NCBI RefSeq assembly: GCF_009857445.1
Contig: NZ_WWCN01000022.1
Location: forward strand, 28,207-92,206
From: Duganella flavida
Lineage (GTDB): Bacteria > Pseudomonadota > Gammaproteobacteria > Burkholderiales > Burkholderiaceae_D
Reading direction: 5' to 3'
DNA length: 64,000 nt
Positions 17,967 to 26,955 of this stretch are shown here, piece after piece. A model generated the notes under the pieces. That model saw nothing but the letters and a program-made list of their open reading frames with translations, made no database searches and had not been told where the DNA came from. Positions within the stretch are counted from its first letter, which is position 1. Each line of letters opens with the position of its first letter. The position numbers and the translations under genes were made by a program.

Positions 17967-18371
17967 TCAATCGCCGACGGCAGCCGTCACCGGCAGCACA
18001 CGGCTGATATGGGCAAGCTGGCCTGCAGCGCAATCGGCCGGCCACAATTCCACTTGCTCGCCATCGACCAGCGGCACGCCCGCCGGCAATTCAGCCACCG
18101 CGTCGTGCGAATGTTTACCCTGGCGATAGCGCACTTTAACAAAGCGATGCGCGACGTAGTCGTCGGCCCGCAGGTTGGCCAGGCATGGTGGCAAGGTGGC
18201 GCCGATGGCGTCCGGTGTATAGCGCGCCACGATCCAGCCGCGCCGCGCGCCGTGATCCCAGTCGACCGCACTGATAGGCTGCTTGCTCGCGCAGCCCGCC
18301 GAAATAGCCGCTATTGCCGCCGTTGCCGCCAGCACGGCCATGGAAAGAGCGCCCTGTAATGTCGTACGCAT
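17967..18371 (-). CDS. Small lipoprotein of unknown function
   Basis: A 134-residue predicted lipoprotein: hydrophobic signal (about 8-25) and lipobox AISAGC with Cys at 27. The mature part contains WDHGARRGWIVARYTP and a Cys pair (PPCLANLR and PADCAAG) that could form a disulfide. I do not recognise a family. It lies 15 bases after the module 2 channel gene and just before the MipA-type gene, so it probably belongs to the same envelope-directed operon. A periplasmic accessory role is a guess from context only. Confidence 0.65.
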   Translation of the reverse strand: MRTTLQGALSMAVLAATAAIAAISAGCASKQPISAVDWDHGARRGWIVARYTPDAIGATLPPCLANLRADDYVAHRFVKVRYRQGKHSHDAVAELPAGVPLVDGEQVELWPADCAAGQLAHISRVLPVTAAVGD

Positions 18372-18386
18372 AATGCCTCCTGATTT

Positions 18387-19895
18387 CTACTGCTCGTTGC
18401 GATGCCACCAGCCGCCGCCCAGCGCCTGGAATAAAGCCGCGCTGTCACCCAACTGGCTGGCGTGCGCTTGCGCCAGCGCCATGCTGGCCTGGCGTACATT
18501 CTGTTCAGCAGCGATCAGCGCCAAACGGTCCTGGTAACCCTTTGCGTGCTGGCGCTCCGTCAGTGCCAGCGCCTCCTGCGCGGCAACGCTGGCCTCTTCG
18601 GCCGAGCGCAGCGCCGCCGTGTCGCTGTCGATGGCGTGCAGCACGTCGGCCACGTTCTGGAATGCGCCAGCCACAGTGGAGCGATAACTGGCGACTGCGC
18701 CGCGCAGCGTTTCATTTGCGGCGGCTTCGCGGTGTTTCAGCGTACCGCCGTCAAACAGGCTTTGCGTCACGCTGGCGGTCAGCTCGAAGAATTTACCACT
18801 GTTCCAGAACATCTGGCCGAACTGGCTAGCGGCGCCGCCCGCCGTGCCGGTAATCGAGAACTGCGGCAGGCGCGCCGCGCGGGCGATGCCGACATCGGCA
18901 CTGGCGGAACGCAGCTGCTCTTCGGCAGCGCGCACGTCCGGCCGCTGCTCCACCAGTTGCGACGGCAGCGTCAGGGGCAGCTCTTGCGGCAGCCGGAATG
19001 TGTCCAACTCAAATGCGGGCAACGTGCCATCGCTGCGGATACCGGCCAACACGCGCAGCAGATCGCGGTTTTGTTCGAGCTGTTTTTGTAGCGGCGGCAA
19101 AAGCTGGCGCGCTTGCGCCAGCGCCCCCTGCTGGCCTGCAAACTCCAGCCGTGAGATATAGCTAGCCTTGAGTTGACGCTGCGTCAGCGCCAAGGCGTCC
19201 TGATTGGCCTTGATGGTTTCCTGCACCAGCGCGATCTGCCGCCGCAGCAAGGCGTCCTGGAACGCCGCCGCCACGATGTTGGAAGCCAGTGTAATGTAAG
19301 CCGCTTCCAGCTGGAAGCGCTGCACCTGTTGCTGCGCCTGGGCTGATTCCACCAGCCGGCGATTGGCGCCAAGTACGTCGGCCGTGTAGCCAACCGTCAG
19401 CTGCGCAGTGTGGAAGTTATAGATCACCGGCGCATTGAATGGCGCTGAACCGCCCTCGCTGGCCGGGGTGTTCTGGGTGGTGCTAATCACCGAGCCGTTG
19501 CCCTGCACGCCCGGCGAGTTGCCGCCTTGATTACCTGCCAGCTTGGTGCGCGACGGCGAGTAGCCCGCTTGCACCGACGGATAAAAATAGCCCTGCTGCG
19601 CATAGACGTTTTCCTGCGCTGCGCGCAAAACAGCCGTTGCAGCTTCGATGCCGGGATTAGCAGTCCACGCCTGTTCTATCAGCGCGTTCAGCACCGGCGA
19701 CTGAAACAGCGTCCACCAGTCGCGCTGGATATCCTGCTGCGTGTAGCGTTGTCCAGCCGCCGGCGGCGCGTCTGCATACGCTTGCGGCAGGTCCAACGCA
19801 GGCCGTTGGTAATCCGGCCCGACAGCGCAGCCGGCGAACAGCATGGCCAGCGCTGCAGCGACGCCGCAACGGCGAATGAGGGTGAGTGGCTTCAT
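18387..19895 (-). CDS. RND efflux outer-membrane channel lipoprotein, NodT family (module 2)
   Basis: A 502-residue TolC-like channel lipoprotein. The signal ends LFAGC, with lipid-bearing Cys at 23, followed by AVGPDYQRP. The two OEP repeats carry the expected long helices. A Gly/Asn/Ser-rich insert (GGNSPGVQGNGSV, about 138-150) falls in the loop between early strands. It has the same layout as the module 1 channel but is clearly a diverged paralogue. Its ATG overlaps the RND gene stop by four bases. Unlike module 1, the operon does not end here but continues 15 bases later with a lipoprotein gene. Confidence 0.92.
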   Translation of the reverse strand: MKPLTLIRRCGVAAALAMLFAGCAVGPDYQRPALDLPQAYADAPPAAGQRYTQQDIQRDWWTLFQSPVLNALIEQAWTANPGIEAATAVLRAAQENVYAQQGYFYPSVQAGYSPSRTKLAGNQGGNSPGVQGNGSVISTTQNTPASEGGSAPFNAPVIYNFHTAQLTVGYTADVLGANRRLVESAQAQQQVQRFQLEAAYITLASNIVAAAFQDALLRRQIALVQETIKANQDALALTQRQLKASYISRLEFAGQQGALAQARQLLPPLQKQLEQNRDLLRVLAGIRSDGTLPAFELDTFRLPQELPLTLPSQLVEQRPDVRAAEEQLRSASADVGIARAARLPQFSITGTAGGAASQFGQMFWNSGKFFELTASVTQSLFDGGTLKHREAAANETLRGAVASYRSTVAGAFQNVADVLHAIDSDTAALRSAEEASVAAQEALALTERQHAKGYQDRLALIAAEQNVRQASMALAQAHASQLGDSAALFQALGGGWWHRNEQ

Positions 19896-22800
19896 GGCGC
19901 TATCCGGGCTGCATCGCCCGGCTCAGAGAAATTCCCAAACAGGCGCAGCGCAACCGGCAGCACCAGCAGCGTGAATACGGTGCCGCTAACGATGCCGCCC
20001 ACGATCACGCAAGCGAATGGCCGTTGCGTCTCGCTGCCGATACCATGCGACAGCGCAGCAGGCAGCAAGCCCATACCAGCCATCAGCGCGGTCATCAAAA
20101 TCGGCCGCAGGCGAATCGCCGCGCCCTGCACGATGGCGAGGCCCACCACCGTACCTTCACGTACGCGCTGCATCACCTCTTCCACCATGATCACGCCGTT
20201 CTGCACCGAGATGCCTGCCACCGCGATAAAGCCCACCGCTGCCGATACCGACAAATGCAGCCCCGCCAGCGCTAGCCCAGCCAGCCCACCGATCATGGTG
20301 AATGGCACCATACCCAGCACCAGCGCCGCCAGTCGCACCGAGCGGAAGGCCCAGAACAGCAGCGAAAACATCAACAACACCGTCAGCGGAATAATCACCG
20401 CCAGCCGCTTGGCTGCGCGCTGCGAGTTCTCAAATTGTCCGCCCCAGCTGATGTCATAGCCGGGCGGCAGTTTCACCTTGTCCTGCACCGCGCGCTGAGC
20501 TTCATCGATAAAGCTGCCCTGGTCGCGGCCCAACAGATTCATTTTGACGATGACGCTGCGCGAGCCGGCCTCGCGCAAGATGCGCGACACGCCCTGGCGC
20601 AATTCGATATCCGCCACTTCGCGCAAAGCGACCGTGCCCGGGCCATTGCCCACCTGCGTGCCCGGTACCGCCAGCCGCAGTTCGCCGATGGCGTCGATGC
20701 TGCCGCGGCTACGCTCATTCATCTTCAGCACCACGTCGAAACGCTGGTCCTGCGAGAAGTAGCTGCTGGCGGCGGCGCCCGACAAGGCTTCGTTGACCAG
20801 GGTGTTGACGTCGCTGATGCTGATGCCGTAACGCGCCAAACGGCTACGGTCCGGCGTCACCACGACTTCGCTCTGGCCGCCGATATGCGTTGCTTCAACA
20901 TCGGTAGCGCCGGGAATCGCCTGTATCACATCAACCAGCTGCTGCGCCTTGCTTTCCAAAATATCGAGATTGCTGCCGCTGATTTTGGCCACAATCTCGC
21001 CACGGAAGCCGGACAGCGACTCCTCCACGTTATCCTGGATCACCTGCGAGAAATTGGTAGTCACGCCGGGAATCCCGGCCAGGCTGGCGGACATACTAGC
21101 CACCAGCGCCTCCTTATCAGCAAAGCGCCATTGCTCGCGCGGCTTCAGGTCCACCAGCGTTTCGAGATTGTTCGGCCCTTTGGGATCGGAGCCGTCATCC
21201 GGGCGGCCGGCCTGACTGATGACGTGCGCCACCTCGGGATAAGCCATCAACTTGGCGCGCATCAAACGCTCCACTTGTTTGGTGGTTTCCAGCGCAGCGG
21301 ACGTCGGCAAGGTGATGGTCAGCCAGATATTCCCTTCATCCAGCTTGGGCATGAATTCACTGCCAAGGCGCGGCGCCAGCGCAAACGCCAGCACTACCGG
21401 CAGCAGCGAGATCCACAGCACCGGACGCGAACGAACCAGCGCCCACTCCAGCAAACCCTGATAGCGCTGCTGTAACCACGCCAGCCAGCGGCTGTGCTTT
21501 TCCACCAGAGGGCTGCGCTGTGTGGTCCACGACAGCAGCGTAGGCAGCAAGGTAAAGGTCAGCAGCACCGCACCCGCCAGTGCAAACGACAGCGTCAGCG
21601 CCACCGGCGTGAAGATCTTCCCTTCCACGCGCTGGAAAGTGAAGATCGGTACAAAGGCCAGGATGATGATCGCCTTCGAGAACAGCACCGGATGCGCCAT
21701 ATCGCTCATGGTCCGGTGTAGCACGTGCATACGCGCCTCGATCGGATTGGTCTCTTGCACCGGCATCAGCGCCATGCGCACCATCAGCGCTTCCACGATC
21801 ACCACTGCGCTGTCGATGATGATGCCGAAGTCCACCGCGCCCAGTGAAATCAGGTTGGCCGATACGCCGCGCGCATGCATCAAGATAAAGGCAAACAGCA
21901 GCGCCAGCGGAATCACGGTCGCCACGATCAGCGCCGCGCGCCAGCTGGACAGGAACACCACCAGAATCGCGATGACCAGCAACGCACCGGTGACCAGGTT
22001 CTCCGCCACCGTTTTTACCGTGTGGTGAACCAGGTCGGTGCGATCGTATATCGGCACGATGCGTACGCCGGCCGGCAAGCGCTTTTGCAGCTGTGCGATA
22101 CGTTCCTTCAGGTCGGCATTGATCTTGGATGGATTACCACCCTTGGTCATGGAGACGATACCTTCGACGATACTGTCGCGCGCATCAGCGGCAACGATGC
22201 CGAAACGCGGACGTTCGCCTTCGCGTACTGTGGCCACATCGCCCACCATGATGGCGCGGCCTTGGCGGGAAGCGATCACCACCCGGCGCATATCGGCCAT
22301 GTCCTTGAACAAACCAGCGGAACGCACCACCAGCGATGCATCGCCAAGTTTCAACAAGCCGCCGCCGGCGCTACCGCTGCCGTTGCCGATGGCCTGGTTC
22401 AGCTGATCCAGCGTAATTTGATATTTTTGCAGCAGGAAGGGATCGGCCTCGATCTGGTATTCCTTGATCGCGCCACCAAAGCTCACCACATCCGCCACGC
22501 CCGGTGTCATGCGCAGCGCGGGACGGATGGTCCAGTCCTGCAGGGTGCGAATGTCCGCTTCCGGCATGCCGCGCGGCGCTTCCACCGCGTAGCGATACAC
22601 TTCACCGACGGCAGTGGACAAGGGCGCCAGCTGCGGTTGCACGCCGGTAGGCAGCGTGACGGTGGCGAGTTTTTCTGTGACTTGCTGGCGCGCGAAGTAG
22701 TTGTCGGTATCGTCATCAAACGTCAGAGTGACGATCGAGAGGCCGGTCATCGTCACCGAACGCACGTTGATCAAGTGAGGAACGCCGGCCACCTCGCGCT

Positions 22801-23008
22801 CAATCGGCAGCGTTACCGTGCGTTCCATGTCTTCCGGCGCCTGCCCTGCCAGCTGCGAGATCACGCGTACCTGCACGTCCTGCACATCGGGAAAAGCTTC
22901 AATCGGCAGATTGGACAAAGCGTACAAGCCAAATCCCACCAGCGCACACACCAGCACCATTACAAACACGCGCTGGCGCAGCGCGAAAACGATCAAGCGG
23001 TCAATCAC
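19892..23008 (-). CDS. RND efflux transporter of the CusA/CzcA (HME) class (module 2)
   Basis: A 1038-residue RND transporter paralogous to the one in module 1. The N-terminal helix begins MIDRLIVFALRQRVFV; the TM4 segment AVDFGIIIDSAVVIVEA keeps the D-D-E residues of heavy-metal-class pumps. Periplasmic porter and docking loops occupy about 40-335 and 560-860. Its start overlaps the adaptor stop by four bases. Because its operon continues into lipid-type enzymes, the transported molecule may not be a metal; that is inference from context and cannot be read from this sequence. Confidence 0.9.
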   Translation of the reverse strand: MIDRLIVFALRQRVFVMVLVCALVGFGLYALSNLPIEAFPDVQDVQVRVISQLAGQAPEDMERTVTLPIEREVAGVPHLINVRSVTMTGLSIVTLTFDDDTDNYFARQQVTEKLATVTLPTGVQPQLAPLSTAVGEVYRYAVEAPRGMPEADIRTLQDWTIRPALRMTPGVADVVSFGGAIKEYQIEADPFLLQKYQITLDQLNQAIGNGSGSAGGGLLKLGDASLVVRSAGLFKDMADMRRVVIASRQGRAIMVGDVATVREGERPRFGIVAADARDSIVEGIVSMTKGGNPSKINADLKERIAQLQKRLPAGVRIVPIYDRTDLVHHTVKTVAENLVTGALLVIAILVVFLSSWRAALIVATVIPLALLFAFILMHARGVSANLISLGAVDFGIIIDSAVVIVEALMVRMALMPVQETNPIEARMHVLHRTMSDMAHPVLFSKAIIILAFVPIFTFQRVEGKIFTPVALTLSFALAGAVLLTFTLLPTLLSWTTQRSPLVEKHSRWLAWLQQRYQGLLEWALVRSRPVLWISLLPVVLAFALAPRLGSEFMPKLDEGNIWLTITLPTSAALETTKQVERLMRAKLMAYPEVAHVISQAGRPDDGSDPKGPNNLETLVDLKPREQWRFADKEALVASMSASLAGIPGVTTNFSQVIQDNVEESLSGFRGEIVAKISGSNLDILESKAQQLVDVIQAIPGATDVEATHIGGQSEVVVTPDRSRLARYGISISDVNTLVNEALSGAAASSYFSQDQRFDVVLKMNERSRGSIDAIGELRLAVPGTQVGNGPGTVALREVADIELRQGVSRILREAGSRSVIVKMNLLGRDQGSFIDEAQRAVQDKVKLPPGYDISWGGQFENSQRAAKRLAVIIPLTVLLMFSLLFWAFRSVRLAALVLGMVPFTMIGGLAGLALAGLHLSVSAAVGFIAVAGISVQNGVIMVEEVMQRVREGTVVGLAIVQGAAIRLRPILMTALMAGMGLLPAALSHGIGSETQRPFACVIVGGIVSGTVFTLLVLPVALRLFGNFSEPGDAARIAP

Positions 23009-24171
23009 GGCGCGCCACCTGCGCGGGTGCCCATTTCCGCATCCAGCAGCAAGGCGCCGCTGATGACGATGTTTTCGCCGCCCTTAACGCCTTCGCCGAG
23101 ATAACTGGCGTCACCGCCATGCGTCAGCATTTTTACCTGACGGCGCTGAAAATGTCCGGCGCCGGTCTGCACGAACACGTAGTTGTACAAGCCGCGATTG
23201 ACCAGCGCGCTGTTAGGCACTTTAACCGCACTGCCCTGCGCATGCAGCAGCGTGCTGCGTACGAACATCTCCGGTAGCAGTTTGCCAGCCGGGTTATCGA
23301 GGCGCGCACGCACCACCACGCGGCGCGTGTTCGGATCGACGGTCTGCCCAAGCTGGGTAATCTCGGCCTTGAAATGCTCGCCCGGGAAGGCGTCGCTTTC
23401 AACATCAACGCCGGTGCCCAGCGTAACGCTGGACAGCATGGATTCCGGCACATCGATCAGCAGCCACAGTCGGCGCGGGTTGGTCACCACGAACATCGGC
23501 GACGCCATGCCCGGACCGACGTCCAGCGACGGCGTCACCGCGCGCTCGGCCACCACGCCATCCATCGGGCTGGCCACGGCAAAGCGCTGGCCCGGCAAAT
23601 GCAGACCGTGGGGATTGATATTCTTGACGCGCTGCGCGGCACGCACGGTTTCAGCACGCGCTTGCAAGTAGTCGGCCTGCGCGGCCTCCCAGTCCTTGGC
23701 GGCGACGGCTTCGCCGGGCCCTAGCTCCTTGGCGCGCTCAAACACCTGCCGCTTACGCTCTTCGTCGGCCTGCGCTTTGCCCAAATCCGCCAGCGCTGCG
23801 CCGAAATCCGGCGAATCGATTTCGGCCAGCACCTGACCGGCGTGCACCTTGTCGCCAGGCGCCGCCTTGATGGCCATCACGCGGCCAGCCACGCTGGCGC
23901 CCAAACGCGCGGTGACATCTTCGTCGTACACCACGCGCGCGCTAAGTGCATCGCCGGCCGGCACAGCAACCGACGGCAGCACCTGCGCGCTGATCATCGC
24001 CAGCTGCGCTGCGCCGTTGGGATACTGAAGTTCATCCGGATTCCCCGGCGCCGTCGCTGCAGGCTGTGTGGCAGCCATCGCCGGCTGCTGCAGATACAAG
24101 TGATATCCGATCGCAACCGCCCCCGCCAAAACCAGGGAGGCGATGACGACCGGCGTTTTTTTCATGTTCAT
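23005..24171 (-). CDS. RND efflux periplasmic adaptor (module 2)
   Basis: A membrane-fusion protein of 388 residues from the ATG at 24171, with a nearby alternative at 24165. It has an N-terminal anchor (KTPVVIASLVLAGAVAIGYHLYL), a lipoyl half motif GRVMAIKAAPGDKVHAGQVLAEI near 98-120, a coiled-coil hairpin, and barrel domains ending in a proposed membrane-proximal domain. The upstream in-frame ATG at 24267 is rejected because it would run into the divergent regulator gene and would add a non-signal leader. It is the first gene of what looks like an eight-gene operon (adaptor to ketosynthase). Confidence 0.9.
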   Translation of the reverse strand: MNMKKTPVVIASLVLAGAVAIGYHLYLQQPAMAATQPAATAPGNPDELQYPNGAAQLAMISAQVLPSVAVPAGDALSARVVYDEDVTARLGASVAGRVMAIKAAPGDKVHAGQVLAEIDSPDFGAALADLGKAQADEERKRQVFERAKELGPGEAVAAKDWEAAQADYLQARAETVRAAQRVKNINPHGLHLPGQRFAVASPMDGVVAERAVTPSLDVGPGMASPMFVVTNPRRLWLLIDVPESMLSSVTLGTGVDVESDAFPGEHFKAEITQLGQTVDPNTRRVVVRARLDNPAGKLLPEMFVRSTLLHAQGSAVKVPNSALVNRGLYNYVFVQTGAGHFQRRQVKMLTHGGDASYLGEGVKGGENIVISGALLLDAEMGTRAGGAP

Positions 24172-24260
24172 GCCGTTACTCGTGTCAGTTACAATGATGC
24201 GGCGCATTGCCAGCGTTGCATTGCTTGATAATACCCAGCCAACCTTGCCTGAACCTTGCC

Positions 24261-24938
24261 ATGCCAATTTTGCTCGTTGAGGATGACCGCGAACTCGCCC
24301 ACGGATTGAGCAGCTCCCTGGCGCAATCTGACTACGTCACCGATGTCGTCTTCGATGGCGAGTCGGCGATTGCGGCCTGCAAGCGCACCGCCTACGACTT
24401 GCTGGTGCTGGACCTCGGCCTGCCCGACATGGATGGACTGGAAGTGCTGCGCCGCCTGCGCCGCGTCGGCATGAGCGCACCGGTGCTGATCCTGACGGCG
24501 CGCTTCGACCTGGACGACCGCGTGTCCGGCCTCGATGCAGGCGGCGACGACTACCTGGCCAAACCGTTCGCGCTGCCCGAACTGGAAGCGCGCATCCGCG
24601 CCCTGCTGCGGCGCGGCGCTCCACAAGAATCACGTATCCAGTTTTGCGATATCACCTTCGAACCCGCCTCCAAGCAAGCCAGCATCCACGGCCGCGAGCT
24701 CTCGCTGACGGCAGCCGAAGCATCGGTCCTCAGCCTGCTGCTGCGCCGTCCCGGGCGTGTGGTGAGCAAGTCGCAGTTCGTCGATGAAATCTACGACCAT
24801 GCCGATGAAAAGAATCCTGCCATGATCGAAGTCTTTGTCAGCCGCTTGCGCCGCAAATTAGCGGAGGCCGAATCGCGAACGCTGATACGTGCGTTGCGTG
24901 GTCTTGGCTACAGGTTGGAACAGGCGCAGCATGAATAA
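24261..24938 (+). CDS. OmpR/QseB-type response regulator (module 2)
   Basis: A 225-residue response regulator. The receiver domain starts exactly at MPILLVEDDREL, with phospho-Asp in LLVLDLGLPDMDG (about 51) and Lys in LAKPFALPE. The C-terminal winged helix ends LRGLGYRLEQ. The upstream in-frame ATG at 24207 is rejected because the receiver fold starts at 24261. It diverges from the module 2 adaptor gene across 89 bases, so it is the likely controller of the long pump and ketosynthase operon. It overlaps the kinase ATG by eight bases. Confidence 0.92.
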   Translation: MPILLVEDDRELAHGLSSSLAQSDYVTDVVFDGESAIAACKRTAYDLLVLDLGLPDMDGLEVLRRLRRVGMSAPVLILTARFDLDDRVSGLDAGGDDYLAKPFALPELEARIRALLRRGAPQESRIQFCDITFEPASKQASIHGRELSLTAAEASVLSLLLRRPGRVVSKSQFVDEIYDHADEKNPAMIEVFVSRLRRKLAEAESRTLIRALRGLGYRLEQAQHE

Positions 24939-26316
24939 GCCTGCACAACTGAGCCTGCGGCGGCAGCTACTGATCCATCTGGCGATCCCGCTGCTGGCCG
25001 TGTTGGGGTTGGGCGGCGCGGGCGGCATGCTGATTGCCCGGCAGGTGGGCTATCAGGTGCACGACCAATGGCTGCTCGATTCGGCGATGACGCTGGCCTC
25101 GCAAGTCAAGAGCGATGGCCGGGAAGTCAAGCTGATACTGCCGGTCACCGCGATCCAGATGTTTGAATGGGACCGGGTCGACCACATTTACTGGCAAGCC
25201 ACCTCGCAGCAGCAAGGACTTTTGTTGGGTAACGCGGAGCTGCCGCCGCCACCTCCGCCCATGCTGAAATCCAAGCCGCAATTCTACGACGCGATCGCGG
25301 ACGGCCAACCGGTGCGCGTTGTTGCCATTGATTGGCCGGCGCCCGACGGCATCAACGACACCGTACGCATACTGGTCGCAGAGACTATGCATAAGCGCGA
25401 AAGCGTGGCCGCCAAAATCTTTTCGCAATGGGCGCCGCTGCAAATCGGCGTGCTGGTACTGGCAGCGGCCTTTATCTGGCTGGCGGTGACGCGCAACCTG
25501 AGAAAAGTGGACAGCGTCGCGGCGCATCTGGGCGCGTATGAAACCGGCAGCCTGACGCCGATCGCCGACGCAGAACGTATGCCTGCCGAAATCGCGCCAC
25601 TCATCAGCGCCATCAACGGCTTGCTGGCGAAGCTGGGCACGGAGCAGGAATCGCAAAAGCGCTTCATCTCCAACGCCGCGCACCAGCTGCGTACACCGCT
25701 GGCGACACTCCAGATCCAGACCCAGCGCGTATCGCGTGAACGCGATCCACTCAAACACAGCGAGGCGCTGGATGATGTGCACCGCGCGGTCACGCGCCTG
25801 CACCACGTCACCCACCAGTTACTGACGCTAATGCGTTCAGAACAGCAAACGGAAAAGCATTTGAAACTGGCGCAGCTTGACCTGGCCGATATCGCACGCC
25901 AGGAAGTCGAACGCTGGGCCGACAGCGCGCTGGAAAAGGAAATCGATCTTGGCTACGAAGGCCCGGAACACGGCCTCACGATTACCGGCGAAAGCAATCT
26001 GCTGCGCGAGTTGATCGGCAACCTGATAGACAACGCCATTCGCTACCAGACTGCCGGTGGCACAGTAACGCTCATCCTCGAAGACAACCCGGTCACGCTT
26101 TCGGTAGACGACGATGGCCCCGGCATTCCGGAAGCGGAGCGCGGCCTGGTGCTGGAACGTTTTTATCGCGGCAGCACCAGCGAGATGGCCGGCGGCTGTG
26201 GACTGGGGCTACCCATCGCCTACGAAATCGCTGCCCGCCACGGTGCGCAGCTGAGCATCACGTCAGGCACCTGGAATCGCGGCACGCGGGTGCAGGTCAG
26301 GTTCCAGCAGACATAA
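24931..26316 (+). CDS. Sensor histidine kinase, QseC/TctE-like (module 2)
   Basis: A 461-residue membrane sensor kinase. TM1 lies about 14-36, a periplasmic region contains a PPPPPP stretch near 110, TM2 is near 170-188, then come a short linker, HisKA with the phospho-His in FISNAAHQLRTPLATL (about 250), and HATPase_c with NLIDNAIRY and DDDGPGIPE and the G2 box GCGLGLPIA. The TctE_N-like sensor pattern fits the QseC/TctE subgroup. The start at 24931 is chosen because the upstream 24889 start lies deep in the regulator gene. A hairpin terminator follows 53 bases after the stop. Confidence 0.9.
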   Translation: MNKPAQLSLRRQLLIHLAIPLLAVLGLGGAGGMLIARQVGYQVHDQWLLDSAMTLASQVKSDGREVKLILPVTAIQMFEWDRVDHIYWQATSQQQGLLLGNAELPPPPPPMLKSKPQFYDAIADGQPVRVVAIDWPAPDGINDTVRILVAETMHKRESVAAKIFSQWAPLQIGVLVLAAAFIWLAVTRNLRKVDSVAAHLGAYETGSLTPIADAERMPAEIAPLISAINGLLAKLGTEQESQKRFISNAAHQLRTPLATLQIQTQRVSRERDPLKHSEALDDVHRAVTRLHHVTHQLLTLMRSEQQTEKHLKLAQLDLADIARQEVERWADSALEKEIDLGYEGPEHGLTITGESNLLRELIGNLIDNAIRYQTAGGTVTLILEDNPVTLSVDDDGPGIPEAERGLVLERFYRGSTSEMAGGCGLGLPIAYEIAARHGAQLSITSGTWNRGTRVQVRFQQT

Positions 26317-26368
26317 ACCTGCCTCAGACTGTGAATGGACTATTATTAATACTCACCGGTAAATATTC

Positions 26369-26391
26369 GCTACTCATCAGTAGCTTTTTTT
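26369..26391 (+). terminator. Rho-independent terminator after module 2 kinase
   Basis: A short stem GCTACT / AGTAGC (26369-26374 and 26379-26384) with a four-base loop CATC, directly followed by seven T residues. It sits 52 bases after the kinase stop. Confidence 0.75.
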
Positions 26392-26394
26392 ATT

Positions 26395-26411
26395 TGATGG
26401 TAGTACCATCA
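26395..26411. promoter_or_regulatory. 17-bp palindrome upstream of the light-associated operon
   Basis: TGATGGTAGTACCATCA is a perfect inverted repeat with eight-base arms and one central base. It begins four bases after the T tract of the preceding terminator and lies 50 bases before the tspO ATG, a typical place for a repressor operator. I do not recognise the cognate protein. Confidence 0.45.
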
Positions 26412-26461
26412 GCTTGTCGCCGCCCGGCCGCCTCGCCCTTTACTACCGCTTTTAAGCCGAT

Positions 26462-26935
26462 ATGACTCTGCGTACTGCCTTTTCCCTCCTGGGCTGGATT
26501 ACTGTGACAGCCTGCTTTGCTGCCCTGGGCGCCGCTGGATCGGCCTCCGCGCCAGTATTTTATGCGCAACTCTCCCAACCATCATGGGCGCCGCCGGCAT
26601 GGCTGTTCGGCCCTGCGTGGACACTGTTATACCTGCTGATGGCGGTGGCAGCCTGGCGCATTGCGCGTACCGAGCACGCCACGCCGGCCTTGCAGCTGTA
26701 TGTGGGCCAACTGATTCTTAACGCAATGTGGAGCTGGCTGTTCTTTGCGTGGCATCAGGGCGCTTGGGCGTTCGCCTGCATCATCGTGCTGTGGCTTATG
26801 ATCGTCGCCACCATCGTCCAATTCAAGCGCCGCGACCGCGTCGCCGCAGCGTTACTGCTGCCTTACATCGGTTGGGTCAGTTTTGCCACGGCGCTGTGCT
26901 TCAGCATCTGGCAGCGCAATCCCAGCGTGTTATGA
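26462..26935 (+). CDS. tspO: TspO/MBR-family tryptophan-rich membrane protein
   Basis: A 157-residue, five-helix membrane protein of the TspO/PBR family. It is rich in Trp with characteristic segments SQPSWAPPAWLFGPAWTLLYLLMA (from about 38), NAMWSWLFFAWHQGAW (about 89) and a final helix with PYIGWVSFATAL. TspO proteins bind porphyrins and, in photosynthetic bacteria, take part in oxygen- and light-linked regulation. It starts a three-gene same-strand group (tspO, folE, BLUF gene) with a 20-base gap to folE. In this setting a light- or tetrapyrrole-related role is plausible. Confidence 0.9.
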   Translation: MTLRTAFSLLGWITVTACFAALGAAGSASAPVFYAQLSQPSWAPPAWLFGPAWTLLYLLMAVAAWRIARTEHATPALQLYVGQLILNAMWSWLFFAWHQGAWAFACIIVLWLMIVATIVQFKRRDRVAAALLLPYIGWVSFATALCFSIWQRNPSVL

Positions 26936-26955
26936 CACTCATCGGAATAACCATC

